Assembly (NCBI GenBank): GCA_944391955.1
Contig: CALXVG010000004.1
Location: forward strand, 1 to 64,000
Origin: an uncultured Clostridia bacterium
Lineage (GTDB): Bacteria > Bacillota > Clostridia > TANB77 > CAG-508
Reading direction: 5' to 3'
Length of the DNA stretch: 64,000 nt
Within the stretch, counting starts at the first letter, position 1. Each line of letters opens with the position of its first letter. The notes under the pieces were generated by a model that saw only the letters and a list, made by a program, of their open reading frames with translations, was not told where the DNA came from and searched no databases. Both the position numbers and the translations under genes were made by a program. Shown here piece after piece: positions 47,289 through 56,226 of the stretch.

Positions 47289-48627
47289 TTATTTAATAAA
47301 AACAGATTTAAGAGCTTTAAAAATTGCTCTAATTTCTTCAATGACATTACTTGGTTCTTTATTAAATTCTATTTCTACTGCATATTCAAAGTCTGAAGCA
47401 TGATATGGTTTCATTAAATATACATCACTATATAATCCAATTTTTTCTCCTGAAGATGTTTCTATGTTTCTAGACATATAGTCTGCATACCAATCTTCTA
47501 ATCCTGTAACATCACTCTCGAAATAACCGTATTGTTCATAATCATGTAAAGCCGGTATTTCATATCCTCTTTCTTGTAATGTTCTTTCTAATGAATGTAA
47601 AAATTCGTGTATATATACCTCTTCTGGAAACTTATGGAATGAATTATATTCATATAGTGATGTATTTCCATTTTTATTTATTCTTATTATAGAATATCCT
47701 ATACCGTACATATCCATTGCTCCAAGACCTACCCAATTACCTTTTATTGGTATTGAATATGTTCCACTTTCATCTTCCATTCTAGCCACTATAAAAATAT
47801 GGTCATATTCATTTTCTTGTACAATATCATATATCAAATCTTTTGTATCATAAGGGTCTATATAGTATCCATGTTCTTCCTCATATGAAATAGTAGTAAG
47901 TGGTTCTTCTATTTCGTGTATCTTATATGTTACACTCATTTGATTTTCTGACATTTCTGTTGCCACATTTTTATATCTTTCCATATTTTCATAAACATTT
48001 TTTATATCTTCACTATTTGTAGTGAATTTTGTTTGTACACCGGTCTATATTAACTTCTACATTTTTTAATATAAAACATCCTACATTCCATTCACTATCT
48101 GAATGTTTTGTAGCTTTTTCTAGTTTAAAATCCGTGAACCAGGCGGTACCAGTACATCTATTAGAATTTCCTCCTAACCTAAATGCAATTTGTACCTTGT
48201 CTCTATTCTTAGAATCAAAAATTAATTCTATTCGTTGCCACTCACTATTTCCAGTTACAGGAATAGAGTATTCTTGTGTTCCCATTATCCATATCATTGC
48301 ACCTGCTTCATTTTCATTCTCGGACACTACATTTTCTGTTTTTACCATACAACTTATCCTATATGGAGTATTGTTCTCTACCTCTATTTCTTTATAAAAA
48401 ACAGTATCATTATATTCTTCGTTTGTTATTCTATAACTATCTTCATCTGAATACTTTACATCAGAATCTTTCATTAATTTTGTTTCAGAATCTGCTGTTG
48501 TAACTGCTTTTTCAAAATCATTAAAATAATATTGTTTATATATTTTAAATAGAACTATCAATATAATTATAATTATGGCTGTAGATATTATTGTGCCTAT
48601 ATTTATAAAACCTTTTTTTGACTTCAA
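47289..48627 (-). CDS. membrane-anchored metallopeptidase, read through a CGG +1 shift
   Basis: Two frames (48636-48013 and 47984-47289) join cleanly if one base is skipped at CGG (48042-48040): VNID becomes linked through [19 protein letters not shown] to [11 protein letters not shown]. The combined protein of about 445 residues has a prepilin-like or plain N-terminal membrane helix (residues 10-28), a beta-sandwich resembling a carbohydrate-binding module ([25 protein letters not shown]), and a C-terminal domain with a zinc-binding HEFLH motif. I assume an extracytoplasmic peptidase; its substrate is unknown. AAGGAG spacing favours the TTG at 48627 over the ATG at 48636. Confidence 0.75.
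48040..48042 (-). other. CGG +1 frameshift site 4 (metallopeptidase)
   Basis: Context: ATA GAC CGG TGT ACA. The zero frame ends nine codons later at TAG. Skipping the C gives GAC, then GGT GTA CAA (Asp-Gly-Val-Gln), and the frame then stays open for 250 codons through the HEFLH domain. Confidence 0.83.
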
Positions 48628-48716
48628 ATATATCATTCTCCTTTAAATCAATATATTTTTTAAGTTCTGCTTATCTTATGTTCTATCAGTAACTTCACAA
48701 TGTCAGTCGATTATAA

Positions 48717-50366
48717 TTATTGGATTAAGTTATTCATTCTGCTATAAATTCTTTCTTTGCCTAAAATTTGCATAATTTCATATAAATCTGGTGTATTACA
48801 TCTACCTGTTAATGCAACTCTTATTACTGTACTTATATCTCCTACATGTCCTTTATATTTATCTGGTTCTTGTTTATATTCTTTAACTTCTCTTGCATAA
48901 CCCATTTCTTCTGCTAAATCTTTCATTTTGTTGAACCATGTTTGCTTATCATCATTTATATCAAAATGTTTTTCAATGTATTTTGATAATATATTTTTAA
49001 TTTCTTCTTTATCAGTAATTTTTTGGAATTCATATTCTTTATTGTTTTTGAATATTTCATCATACATATATTCTATTGAATTCTTGACTTCTGACCATTT
49101 TGCAATATCTTTTCTAGGTTTTACATTTCCTCTTTCTATATTTAGTACTCTTATTGAATACTCTTTATTTTCTTCAAGTAATTTCATTAATTCTGTGTCA
49201 TATTGCTTAGCCCATTTTAATGTTTCATCATATATTTTTTCTGCTGTGAATTTTGATATTACATTTTTAGATACATCTAATAATTTTACCATATCAAAAA
49301 CTGCTCCACTTACACTTAGTTTGTTTAATTGTAATTCAAATTCGCTTATGTCTAAATCTTTATTGGCTCTTCTCCAAGGTTCAAAATTTGAATTTGCAAT
49401 GTTTAATAAATATTCTACAACTGCCTCTTGTGGTATTCCTTCTTCATGATAATAACTAACTGCTGCTTCTGGGTCTTTTCTTTTACTTATTTTTCTTTTT
49501 CCTCCATTGTCTTCTTTCATAATTGTTGCTGTGTGTGCATATTTAGGAGGTTTAAATCCTAATGCTTTGAATAATTCTAAGTGTAATGGTATTGAAGATA
49601 CCCATTCATCCCCTCTTATTACATGTGTTACTCTCATTAAATGATCATCTACTGCATGTGCAAAATGATAAGTAGGAAGTCCATCTGCTTTTATTATAAC
49701 TATGTCTTGATCATTTTCTGGAAATTCTATATTTCCTTTTATTATATCTTTATGTTTTATTTTTCTTTCTTCATTTCCATGTGATTTAAATCTTACAATA
49801 TATTTTTCTCCATTCTTTATTTTTTCTGCTGCTTCTACTATTGGTAAATTTCTATACTTAGCCCAAACTCCATAATAGCCTGGTCTTATTTTTGCTTTTT
49901 CTTGTTTTTCCCTTATTTCTTCTAATTCTTCTGTTGTACAGAAACATGGATATGCTAATCCTTTTTCAATTAATGATTTAGCATATGCTTGATATATATC
50001 CTTTCTTTGGCTTTGCTTGTATGGTCCATAAATTCCTTTTTCACCATCTTCTGAAATCATTCCTTCATCTGGTATTATTCCAAAATTTTGTAATCCTTCA
50101 ACAATTTGTTCTGTACCTCTTTCTATCTCTCTTTTTTGGTCTGTGTCTTCTATACGTAAAATAAATACCCCCTTTGTTTGTTCTGCTAATTTTCTGTCTA
50201 CTATAGCTCCAAATAGTCCTCCAATATGTACAAATCCTGTTGGGCTAGGTGCAAAACGTGTAACCATTGCTCCTTCTGGTAAATTTCTTTCTGGGTATTT
50301 TTCCTCATAATATTCTATATCTTTTGCATTTGGAAATATTAAATCTGCTAATTCTTTATAATCCAT
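48717..50366 (-). CDS. gltX: glutamyl-tRNA synthetase
   Basis: Class Ic synthetase charging tRNA-Glu (possibly also tRNA-Gln). The 549-residue protein has the signature RFAPSPTGFVHIGG near residue 37, IRGDEWVSSIPLHLELF, and the KMSKS-like loop GGKRKISKRKDPEA. It is longer than the usual 485 residues because of an extended N-terminus and C-terminal domain. It overlaps the upstream kinase-like gene by 19 nt. Confidence 0.93.
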   Translation of the reverse strand: MDYKELADLIFPNAKDIEYYEEKYPERNLPEGAMVTRFAPSPTGFVHIGGLFGAIVDRKLAEQTKGVFILRIEDTDQKREIERGTEQIVEGLQNFGIIPDEGMISEDGEKGIYGPYKQSQRKDIYQAYAKSLIEKGLAYPCFCTTEELEEIREKQEKAKIRPGYYGVWAKYRNLPIVEAAEKIKNGEKYIVRFKSHGNEERKIKHKDIIKGNIEFPENDQDIVIIKADGLPTYHFAHAVDDHLMRVTHVIRGDEWVSSIPLHLELFKALGFKPPKYAHTATIMKEDNGGKRKISKRKDPEAAVSYYHEEGIPQEAVVEYLLNIANSNFEPWRRANKDLDISEFELQLNKLSVSGAVFDMVKLLDVSKNVISKFTAEKIYDETLKWAKQYDTELMKLLEENKEYSIRVLNIERGNVKPRKDIAKWSEVKNSIEYMYDEIFKNNKEYEFQKITDKEEIKNILSKYIEKHFDINDDKQTWFNKMKDLAEEMGYAREVKEYKQEPDKYKGHVGDISTVIRVALTGRCNTPDLYEIMQILGKERIYSRMNNLIQ

Positions 50367-51445
50367 TTTTTTATCATTCCTTTCATTTTTTCTTCATTTT
50401 GCTCAATTTGTTTAAGAATCTCGCTCTGTGCTCGAACACGTATTAAATTGTGATCTTCAATTTCTGGATTTACTGAAAAATATATATCACCATTTAAATA
50501 ATCTGTTAAAAATCTAATCAAGTTTTCATATGTCATCATCCATGCACCTAATGGTAACATTTCTACTTCTTCATTTGTAATAACGTCTTTTGCTTTTTCC
50601 ATAAATCCTTTTGTAAATGCTTCATATCTTTCTAAATCAAAGTATATTTTTGTTGTATCTTGCTCATCTTCTTTAGATGTTGTTCCACCACTTCTTATTC
50701 CTTCACCAAAATCATATACAATTGAACCTGGCATAATTGTATCAAAATCAATTAAACATACTGCTTTTTCTGTTTGAGCATCAAATAATATATTACTTAA
50801 TTTAGTATCATTATGTGTTACTCTTAATGGGATTTTTCCAGACTTTAACCCTTCGACTATTTTGTCCGTTCTACTTATTCTTTTTTCATCTGTTAAAAAT
50901 TCAATTTCTTTTTTTGCTTTTTCAAATCGTTCTGGTCTTTTTTTTCTATTTTCCTTACTTTCTATTGCTTCTTTTAGCTGTGCTACACGATTTGGTGTAT
51001 AATGAAACATTGGTATTACTTCATATAAAGTATTTGCATCAAATCCTTCTACTTCTTTTTGAAAGTTTCCTACCGCTTTCCCTGCTTCATATAATTTTTC
51101 TAAACTTTCTGTTGCTAAATATGTTTTTGTATTTTCTATAAATTTTTGCATTCTCCAGTTTTTATTATATATATATTCGTCACTATCTTTTATTTTAATA
51201 AATTCTATTGTTGTAATGTTTCCCTTTTTTCCTATATAATTTGTAACTCTCTGTGCATTACTCATTAGTTCATTTAGGTTTGGAAACACATTTGTATTTA
51301 CATATTGCAATATATATTTCTCATTATTGTCATAATCAATTATATATGTTTTATTAATGTGTCCAATATCAATCAATGTTGTTTTAACAGGTTGTGCGTC
51401 AATATCAAAACTACGTGCTATTTGCATTAATTTTTCAGTTTTCAC
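50348..51445 (-). CDS. aminoglycoside phosphotransferase-fold sugar kinase, NahK-like
   Basis: Protein kinase-like fold enzyme of 365 residues. Key segments are ILQYVNTNVFPNLNELM near the N-terminus, catalytic VTHNDTKLSNILFD and the metal-site LIDFDTIMPGSIVYDFGE. The layout is closest to N-acetylhexosamine 1-kinase (NahK/LnpB) and mucin-desulfation-associated kinases, so amino-sugar phosphorylation is a reasonable guess. The start is GTG, 6 nt after AGGAG. It is translationally coupled to gltX by overlap. Confidence 0.75.
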   Translation of the reverse strand: MKTEKLMQIARSFDIDAQPVKTTLIDIGHINKTYIIDYDNNEKYILQYVNTNVFPNLNELMSNAQRVTNYIGKKGNITTIEFIKIKDSDEYIYNKNWRMQKFIENTKTYLATESLEKLYEAGKAVGNFQKEVEGFDANTLYEVIPMFHYTPNRVAQLKEAIESKENRKKRPERFEKAKKEIEFLTDEKRISRTDKIVEGLKSGKIPLRVTHNDTKLSNILFDAQTEKAVCLIDFDTIMPGSIVYDFGEGIRSGGTTSKEDEQDTTKIYFDLERYEAFTKGFMEKAKDVITNEEVEMLPLGAWMMTYENLIRFLTDYLNGDIYFSVNPEIEDHNLIRVRAQSEILKQIEQNEEKMKGMIKKWIIKN

Positions 51446-51470
51446 ATTGTTCTCCTTTCAAAGGTTTGTT

Positions 51471-51656
51471 TTAAATAATAATTAGGATGCCAGCTATTGT
51501 ACACATAATAAATCCTATTATCTTTAGAGTTAATGTTGCTTCATTTTGATCACCAAAACTAAACATCTTTTTTGTAATTTTTCTTGCATCATATATTAAT
51601 ATAACTCCTATCATTAATATGATTACTTTTATTAGTTCTAATATTAGTTCTAACAT
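51471..51656 (-). CDS. small two-helix membrane protein
   Basis: A 61-residue protein with two hydrophobic segments (about residues 2-22 and 43-61) joined by a charged loop containing YDARKITKKMFSFGDQNEA. It follows an AAAAAGGATG-type site. Short proteins of this layout are common in Clostridia but uncharacterised. It marks the last native gene before the accessory island and lies upstream of the sugar kinase-like gene on the same strand. Confidence 0.7.
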   Translation of the reverse strand: MLELILELIKVIILMIGVILIYDARKITKKMFSFGDQNEATLTLKIIGFIMCTIAGILIII

Positions 51657-51760
51657 TTTATTACATCCTTTTTCCTTTTATTATCTGTAAGATTATATCA
51701 TACTTTGTAGGCTATTGTACAGTAATTTTGATAAAATGTTTGTAAACCCTCAATCATTCT

Positions 51761-51908
51761 TATGATTGACAATTTTCTTGCTGATATAATTTTAATAATA
51801 AAACTCCCAGTTTTTATAACTGAGAGTTCTATATTTTTTAAATATTGTTTTTTATATAATCAACTAGATTTTTTACTTCTAAGATTTTATCTGCTTGGTC
51901 ATCTGATA
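51761..51908 (-). repeat. left copy of the 148-bp direct repeat (acpP 3'-end fragment)
   Basis: Matches 59307-59454 at 146 of 148 positions. It contains the last 23 codons of acpP, its stop and its terminator hairpin (51802-51828), but no promoter or start codon. Homology ends exactly where the first 27-bp palindrome begins (51907). Confidence 0.95.
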
Positions 51909-51933
51909 GACATGGGGACGGAGTTGTTGTCTG
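51907..51933. repeat. 27-bp palindromic element, copy 1
   Basis: Begins TAGACA and ends TGTCTG with a G-rich core GGGGACGG. It sits at the left junction of the island, overlapping the last two bases of the acpP-fragment repeat. Confidence 0.8.
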
Positions 51934-51987
51934 TAGGGTTTGAAGGTAGATACTATCACTTAGTTTTTTCTATACTCTAAAAAACTA

Positions 51988-52014
51988 TAGACATAAACCC
52001 CGTCCCCGTGTCTA
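51988..52014. repeat. 27-bp palindromic element, copy 2
   Basis: TAGACA...TGTCTA with core CCCCGTCCCCG, in the opposite orientation to copy 1. The 428 bp between 51657 and 52084 contain only repeats: the acpP fragment and palindrome copies 1, 2 and 3. Confidence 0.88.
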
Positions 52015-52060
52015 TAATGGTATGTTGCTTTTAGTATGTTGCCTTCTGTTATTGTTTCAA

Positions 52061-52087
52061 TAGACATAAAACCCATCCCCATGTCTA
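52061..52087. repeat. 27-bp palindromic element, copy 3
   Basis: TAGACA...TGTCTA with core CCCATCCCCA. Its right end supplies the TAG stop codon of the minus-strand gene at 52085-52576. Confidence 0.88.
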
Positions 52088-52576
52088 CCTCATTGTAACT
52101 ATGTAATACCAGTTATCTGCTAGCTGTTCTTTTTTTCTAATTTTATATCCGTGTGATATATAATCTTCATAGTCAGGCATATAAGCAATTGAATAGCAAT
52201 CAAAACTAAATTGTGGCGTTTCAACAAAGAAATTTATACTTCTATTTTCTTTATTTACCGTTTCTAATTCTAATTTTTTTATTATTTCAATAGTTGATTT
52301 ATACTTATAATAATCTTTCTCTTCAACTTTAATAATATTTACTTTTTCTTCTATATGCTCATGTATGTATATAACAATTGTTTCATCATATCTTTTAAAA
52401 TATATATAATCTTCTTTCGATAATTCCTCTACTACTTTTTCAAATAGTTCTCTATTCGTTCTAAACCTTTTTGCCATTTTATACTTACATGTTGGCATTA
52501 TAAAATTAAAATAGCAACTTATAATATATATAACTATAATTATAATTAATATTATTAATGATAATTTGTATTTCAT
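52085..52576 (-). CDS. membrane-anchored hypothetical protein, immunity candidate
   Basis: Protein of 163 residues with an N-terminal membrane helix (KYKLSLIILIIIIVIYIIS) and a soluble domain (residues about 30-163) with many Lys, Glu and Tyr. I do not recognise it. Location within an Rhs island, its membrane anchor and small size fit an immunity protein, which is inference. AGGAG suits the ATG at 52576 (not 52585). Its stop codon lies inside a 27-bp palindrome, so the tail may have been trimmed or extended by insertion. Confidence 0.6.
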   Translation of the reverse strand: MKYKLSLIILIIIIVIYIISCYFNFIMPTCKYKMAKRFRTNRELFEKVVEELSKEDYIYFKRYDETIVIYIHEHIEEKVNIIKVEEKDYYKYKSTIEIIKKLELETVNKENRSINFFVETPQFSFDCYSIAYMPDYEDYISHGYKIRKKEQLADNWYYIVTMR

Positions 52577-52724
52577 GGTTCTCATCTCCTAATTAAAAGT
52601 ATTCATAATATAAATCTATACCATATTGTATATAGTAATGATCATTAGCATCATCACCATAATTTGGTCCAATTAGGATTCTTAAGTCAAAATGATTAAA
52701 ATTAGCATACCCTCCACCCATAAA

Positions 52725-52751
52725 TAGACATAAAACCCGTCCCCGTGTCTA
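52725..52751. repeat. 27-bp palindromic element, copy 4
   Basis: TAGACA...TGTCTA with core CCCGTCCCCG. Directly adjacent (no gap) to the TAA stop of the gene at 52752-53252. Confidence 0.9.
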
Positions 52752-53252
52752 TTATTCAAAAAACACCAGCGTATTTTTTTCTATTTTCATTAGATTTTCT
52801 ACAGAAAGTAGCTCTATATCCATTTTTATTCTTTCTATAATGTCTAATTTTATCTCGTTTATTGTTGTATAGCCGTTAAAATAAATGATTCCTATTTTTG
52901 GTACTTTATATTTGTTTTTTATTTTCTTTATTGTTTCTAACCATTTAGTTGCATCTGAATTGTAACCTTGTCTTAGCTCCAGAGCTGATTTCATCATCAT
53001 ATCTCTTGTTTCTTTTTCAGGTATTTCTAAAATTGGAGTTAAATCTTTTGTATAAAACTCATATGCTCCTATCCCTGAACTTGAATCTATTCCATGAGAT
53101 GTTGCTTGAAAGAAACTCTCGTCACGTTCTAACTGTCTGTTTACATATTCATTTCGTGCTTTTAACAAGGCTAATCCAGTATCTTTTCTTATTCTATTTA
53201 ATTTTATCCTATTTATATTTTTAGATAATACAACTCCTATCATCATTGTCAT
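52752..53252 (-). CDS. hypothetical protein in the island
   Basis: Unrecognised 166-residue protein, predicted soluble and charged, apart from a short N-terminal hydrophobic patch. It contains QATSHGIDSSSGIGAYEFYT and ends IEKNTLVFFE. The best upstream signal is GGGGTAATAAAT, a moderate ribosome binding site, so the start is tentative. It might be an immunity gene or a truncated effector part. Its 3' end directly abuts a 27-bp palindrome. Confidence 0.5.
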   Translation of the reverse strand: MTMMIGVVLSKNINRIKLNRIRKDTGLALLKARNEYVNRQLERDESFFQATSHGIDSSSGIGAYEFYTKDLTPILEIPEKETRDMMMKSALELRQGYNSDATKWLETIKKIKNKYKVPKIGIIYFNGYTTINEIKLDIIERIKMDIELLSVENLMKIEKNTLVFFE

Positions 53253-53299
53253 ATTTATTACCCCGATAAATAAAATTTACATTAACTTAAAAGTGTATA

Positions 53300-53683
53300 T
53301 TAATAAGCTTTATCCTTATTAGCCTTATTTATGAAATCTTTCTCTTCAACATCAATTTTTTCACAATATATTTTTACAGTATCCATTGATGCTTTTATAA
53401 GTGCTATTCCTACTGATTGGAAAGGCTTGTTTAAAGCTATAACTTTTTCGTTTTCTGGTAATACGTACCAATCTATTATATCTATACCTCCCCTGTGTTC
53501 TTCTCCTGTTATTTCACATAATAGAACATTTGTAAATTTAAAATAAATCTCTTTTTTTATGTACCCATTAGTAGCTCTTATTGTAATATTTTTTTCAAGA
53601 TCGTTATAATTAAATTCCTTTATATTAAAGTCATGTAAATATAAATCTTCGAATTCTGTTTTATTCTTATATGTTATAGTCAT
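53300..53683 (-). CDS. hypothetical protein, immunity candidate with truncated paralogue nearby
   Basis: A 127-residue soluble protein starting at an ATG after AGGAGGTATAAAAA. The C-terminal half (IDIIDWYVLPEN, ALIKASMDTVKIYCEKIDVE) is closely matched by the fragment at 54642-54824 (IIDWYELSDE, FVKASITSIKIYCEKINVE). Two related copies in one island are typical of expanding immunity gene arrays, though no function is established. Confidence 0.62.
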   Translation of the reverse strand: MTITYKNKTEFEDLYLHDFNIKEFNYNDLEKNITIRATNGYIKKEIYFKFTNVLLCEITGEEHRGGIDIIDWYVLPENEKVIALNKPFQSVGIALIKASMDTVKIYCEKIDVEEKDFINKANKDKAY

Positions 53684-53716
53684 TTTTTATACCTCCTAAA
53701 AAAATATTTGCTTAAA

Positions 53717-53786
53717 TAGACATGTGACAAAGATTATTGGTTTGTAGCACAGAAATTGTAGACTCTCTGGCATTCTCATGTGTCTA
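53717..53786. repeat. 70-bp element with related TAGACA/TGTCTA ends
   Basis: AATAGACATGTGA on the left and TCATGTGTCTATT on the right are near-inverted ends around a non-repeated middle. The termini resemble the 27-bp palindromes but the core differs. Lies between two candidate immunity genes. Confidence 0.6.
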
Positions 53787-53801
53787 TTCCATCCTTCTAA
53801 G

Positions 53802-54602
53802 TTAAAATAAATTTATCGCTTTTTCTATTAGACTATATTCTTTTCTAAATACCTTGCCTAATGTTAATAATCTAATATCTGATATTTTATCTTGTATTTC
53901 GTTTGGAAGAAGCATTTTTGTTTTATGTAAATACGTCTTAAAAATTTCTCCATATGTTTCTTCTTCATTACCCTTTGGTAGCAGATGTTTCACTTTATTA
54001 AGTGTGTTTTTATATTCTTTAGAAAAGATATCTTCTGTTTTTAAATTTTTATCATCATCAATAACTTCTAGTTTAAGTGGAAAATGATTTTTCTCTACAT
54101 TATCATACCATTCTTTTTGCCATACTTTTCTTTCTTCCAATGTTTTTTTATATTTTCTCATATATTTTTTAATAATTTTCTTTTCTTTTTTCTCTAATAT
54201 ATTATATAGTTTTTTGTTATTAGCAAGTTCAAGCAGGGTAATTAACCATGTATCACATTTTGTTTCGTGTTTTTCTTTTATTGCTTTTTTTATACTATAG
54301 ATATAACTGCTATGTATTAATTCTGCGGGCATAGTTTTTATTCTATTATAGATTATTTCAAATCCAGGCCAATTTTCATCTTGTAGCCATTCAAATAGGA
54401 ATAGGTCATACTCACTCAAAATTTCGTCTGATTTCTGTACTATAATTCTTGCACAATTTTCCCAACTGCTTTTTTCACCAATTGGTTGCATAAGGAAATG
54501 TAGATTTTTTATTTTTTTCCCTTCTTCAATTCCAATTTTTTGTATTTTTTCATCATTATTAGAACTTAGCATTTCAAATAATTCATTAATTCCTATTTCC
54601 AC
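53802..54602 (-). CDS. DUF5071-like protein, immunity candidate
   Basis: A 266-residue soluble protein. The segment FLMQPIGEKSSWENCARIIV with SDEILSEYDLFLFEWLQDENW and PGFEIIYNRI resembles the DUF5071 family, recalled from memory, whose members occur near polymorphic toxins. The rest (residues about 125-266) is Lys-rich and helical and may be a separate domain. GTG start with GGGGTGAAATAGA upstream. No toxin gene is intact next to it, so it may be an orphan immunity gene. Confidence 0.6.
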   Translation of the reverse strand: MEIGINELFEMLSSNNDEKIQKIGIEEGKKIKNLHFLMQPIGEKSSWENCARIIVQKSDEILSEYDLFLFEWLQDENWPGFEIIYNRIKTMPAELIHSSYIYSIKKAIKEKHETKCDTWLITLLELANNKKLYNILEKKEKKIIKKYMRKYKKTLEERKVWQKEWYDNVEKNHFPLKLEVIDDDKNLKTEDIFSKEYKNTLNKVKHLLPKGNEEETYGEIFKTYLHKTKMLLPNEIQDKISDIRLLTLGKVFRKEYSLIEKAINLF

Positions 54603-54641
54603 TCTATTTCACCCCATCCTATTTGGTTGATACTAGTTTTG

Positions 54642-54824
54642 TTATGAAATTTCCTTTTCTTCAACATTAATTTTTTCACAATATATTTTTATGCTAGTTA
54701 TTGATGCTTTTACAAACATAACTCCGATTGGTCTTACTTTTGCACTATATAATATAATTTTGGGTTCATCTGATAATTCATACCAATCTATAATATATGC
54801 TGGTTCACCTTTTAAACCCTCCAT
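54642..54824 (-). pseudogene. truncated paralogue of the 53300-53683 gene
   Basis: Only the C-terminal half of the family is present (PAYIIDWYELSDE, KIYCEKINVEEKEIS). The same frame can be followed upstream through a Cys/His-rich stretch (CPHKHCKHCK) into the inverted-repeat element at 54854, where it meets a stop. The 5' half was probably lost when that element inserted or recombined. Confidence 0.6.
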
Positions 54825-54853
54825 TCCATCTATCTTACAATGCTTACAATGCT

Positions 54854-55163
54854 TATGGGGACACCTTCCTAAAACAGCTTTTTATTTTGCTCTTGAAATC
54901 TCCATTGTTTCTCTTAGAAATTCCAAAGAATTTTGTTTTCTACATACTTTATCATAAACTCACTATTCAAATAAAATATTTTTTATCATATACTAATTCT
55001 TCTCTATTTCTAAATAAGTCTCCTAAACTTTTTTCTTCTTTCTTATACATTTGTCCATATATTAGTATAGATAACTTAAATTTATACTAATCTTCCCAAC
55101 TACTTTTTTTAATTATGCTTCTTTTTTCAAACAAATCAACCTGTTTTGGAAGGTGTCCCCAAA
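54854..55163. mobile_element. 310-bp element with 23-bp inverted ends (MITE-like)
   Basis: GGGGACACCTTCC plus flanking bases at 54854-54877 is inverted at 55141-55163 with one extra base. Between them only broken reading frames are seen, for example a 27-codon piece containing GDLFRNREELVYDKKYF and another containing EFLRETMEISRAK. This may be a decayed transposable element; it accounts for the gene-poor stretch from 54825 to 55217. Confidence 0.6.
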
Positions 55164-55217
55164 GTAAAATCTTCCTATGTTTGTTCTACGTTTGTCTTTT
55201 TTACTTAAGTCAAATTT

Positions 55218-56162
55218 TTAATTTCTCTGTTCTTTCTTGTATATTGGAGATTGTCTCATATTATGTAATAAATAGCTGTCTATAAGTTCCGTTTCTAAGT
55301 CTTGCCATCTAATTGTGTTTAAATTCATTTTTGTAATAGGTATAAATTCAATTTTAGGTGGCTTAATGTTTGTGTAGTTGCCTAGATATATCAATTCCTC
55401 TTTAAATTTATTTGCTGCACTTTTTGATGTAACTATTATAGTTAATTGATATTCTGGTAATAAACCATATTCATCTGTTTCAAATGACATTCCTTTAATT
55501 TGTTCTTCTAATGGTATTATTGCTGAACTTCCTGCAAATCTGTCTCGAAAAAAACAAGTAGATGTCTGAATATACTTCAATTTATTGATTTCTTCTTCTG
55601 TTTTTGGAATTATATCATTTTCTGTAATTTTTACCCTTACAATAGGAATTGTATGTTCTGGCCACCATATTGTCTCATCTACTTTTTGTATTATTAAATA
55701 TTTGTCTTTTAATTGGTTTTGTTCTGCATACTCACTTTTTAATTTGTATGCAAATACATCGCCTATTTTCCATTCGCATTTATATATTCTATACTTTGAT
55801 ATCTTCTTTTCAGGTGGCTGTGGGCTAAGTAGTTTTTCTTTTAGCTCTTCTAATACTTTTTTCCTTCTTTCATATAAGCTTATGTCTTCTTTCCATCGTT
55901 CTAAGTCTGTACCTTCCTCTATGCACTTTAACGCTTCTTTTTTTACATCTTCTTCTAATCGTCCTAATCTCCATTGGGTCTCAGCTAATGCGAACCAAAA
56001 TAAAGATGCTTCTTCTATATCCTCTAGCATGTCTTGATTTTCTTCAATTGTTTCTTCTGTAGCCTCTTTGTTTGTTTTTCCTCTATGCAATTTGTCCTTA
56101 TATGTATCTTTTACATCTAATGTTGTATCATCTTGATACAAATTTACTCCCCATGTTCCCAT
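55218..56162 (-). CDS. MGTWG-type hypothetical protein, probable immunity partner of the GIY-YIG toxin
   Basis: A 314-residue soluble protein. It begins MGTWGVNLYQDDTTLDVKDT and continues with FWFALAETQWRLGRLEE, features shared with a widespread family of uncharacterised proteins (recalled from memory; an exact family name is uncertain). The C-terminal half differs (KYRIYKCEWKIGDVFAYKL). The ATG follows AAGGAAG. It lies 64 bp downstream of the Rhs-GIY-YIG remnant, the usual immunity position, so it may protect against that nuclease; this is inference. Confidence 0.65.
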   Translation of the reverse strand: MGTWGVNLYQDDTTLDVKDTYKDKLHRGKTNKEATEETIEENQDMLEDIEEASLFWFALAETQWRLGRLEEDVKKEALKCIEEGTDLERWKEDISLYERRKKVLEELKEKLLSPQPPEKKISKYRIYKCEWKIGDVFAYKLKSEYAEQNQLKDKYLIIQKVDETIWWPEHTIPIVRVKITENDIIPKTEEEINKLKYIQTSTCFFRDRFAGSSAIIPLEEQIKGMSFETDEYGLLPEYQLTIIVTSKSAANKFKEELIYLGNYTNIKPPKIEFIPITKMNLNTIRWQDLETELIDSYLLHNMRQSPIYKKEQRN

Positions 56163-56226
56163 TTCTTTTACTTCCTTTCTTTGTTAGGGAGTTTTGTTTT
56201 CTCCCCAACATTTATAATAAATCAAT

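Noticed and set aside
26079-48042. CGG simply reassigned to another amino acid
   Set aside because: Reassignment keeps the reading frame, but here the frame must change by one base at every site for the gene to continue.
47289-48636. Two separate adjacent hypothetical genes
   Set aside because: The downstream frame has no ribosome binding site before its first ATG (47984), and the shifted reading through CGG runs into it without a stop.
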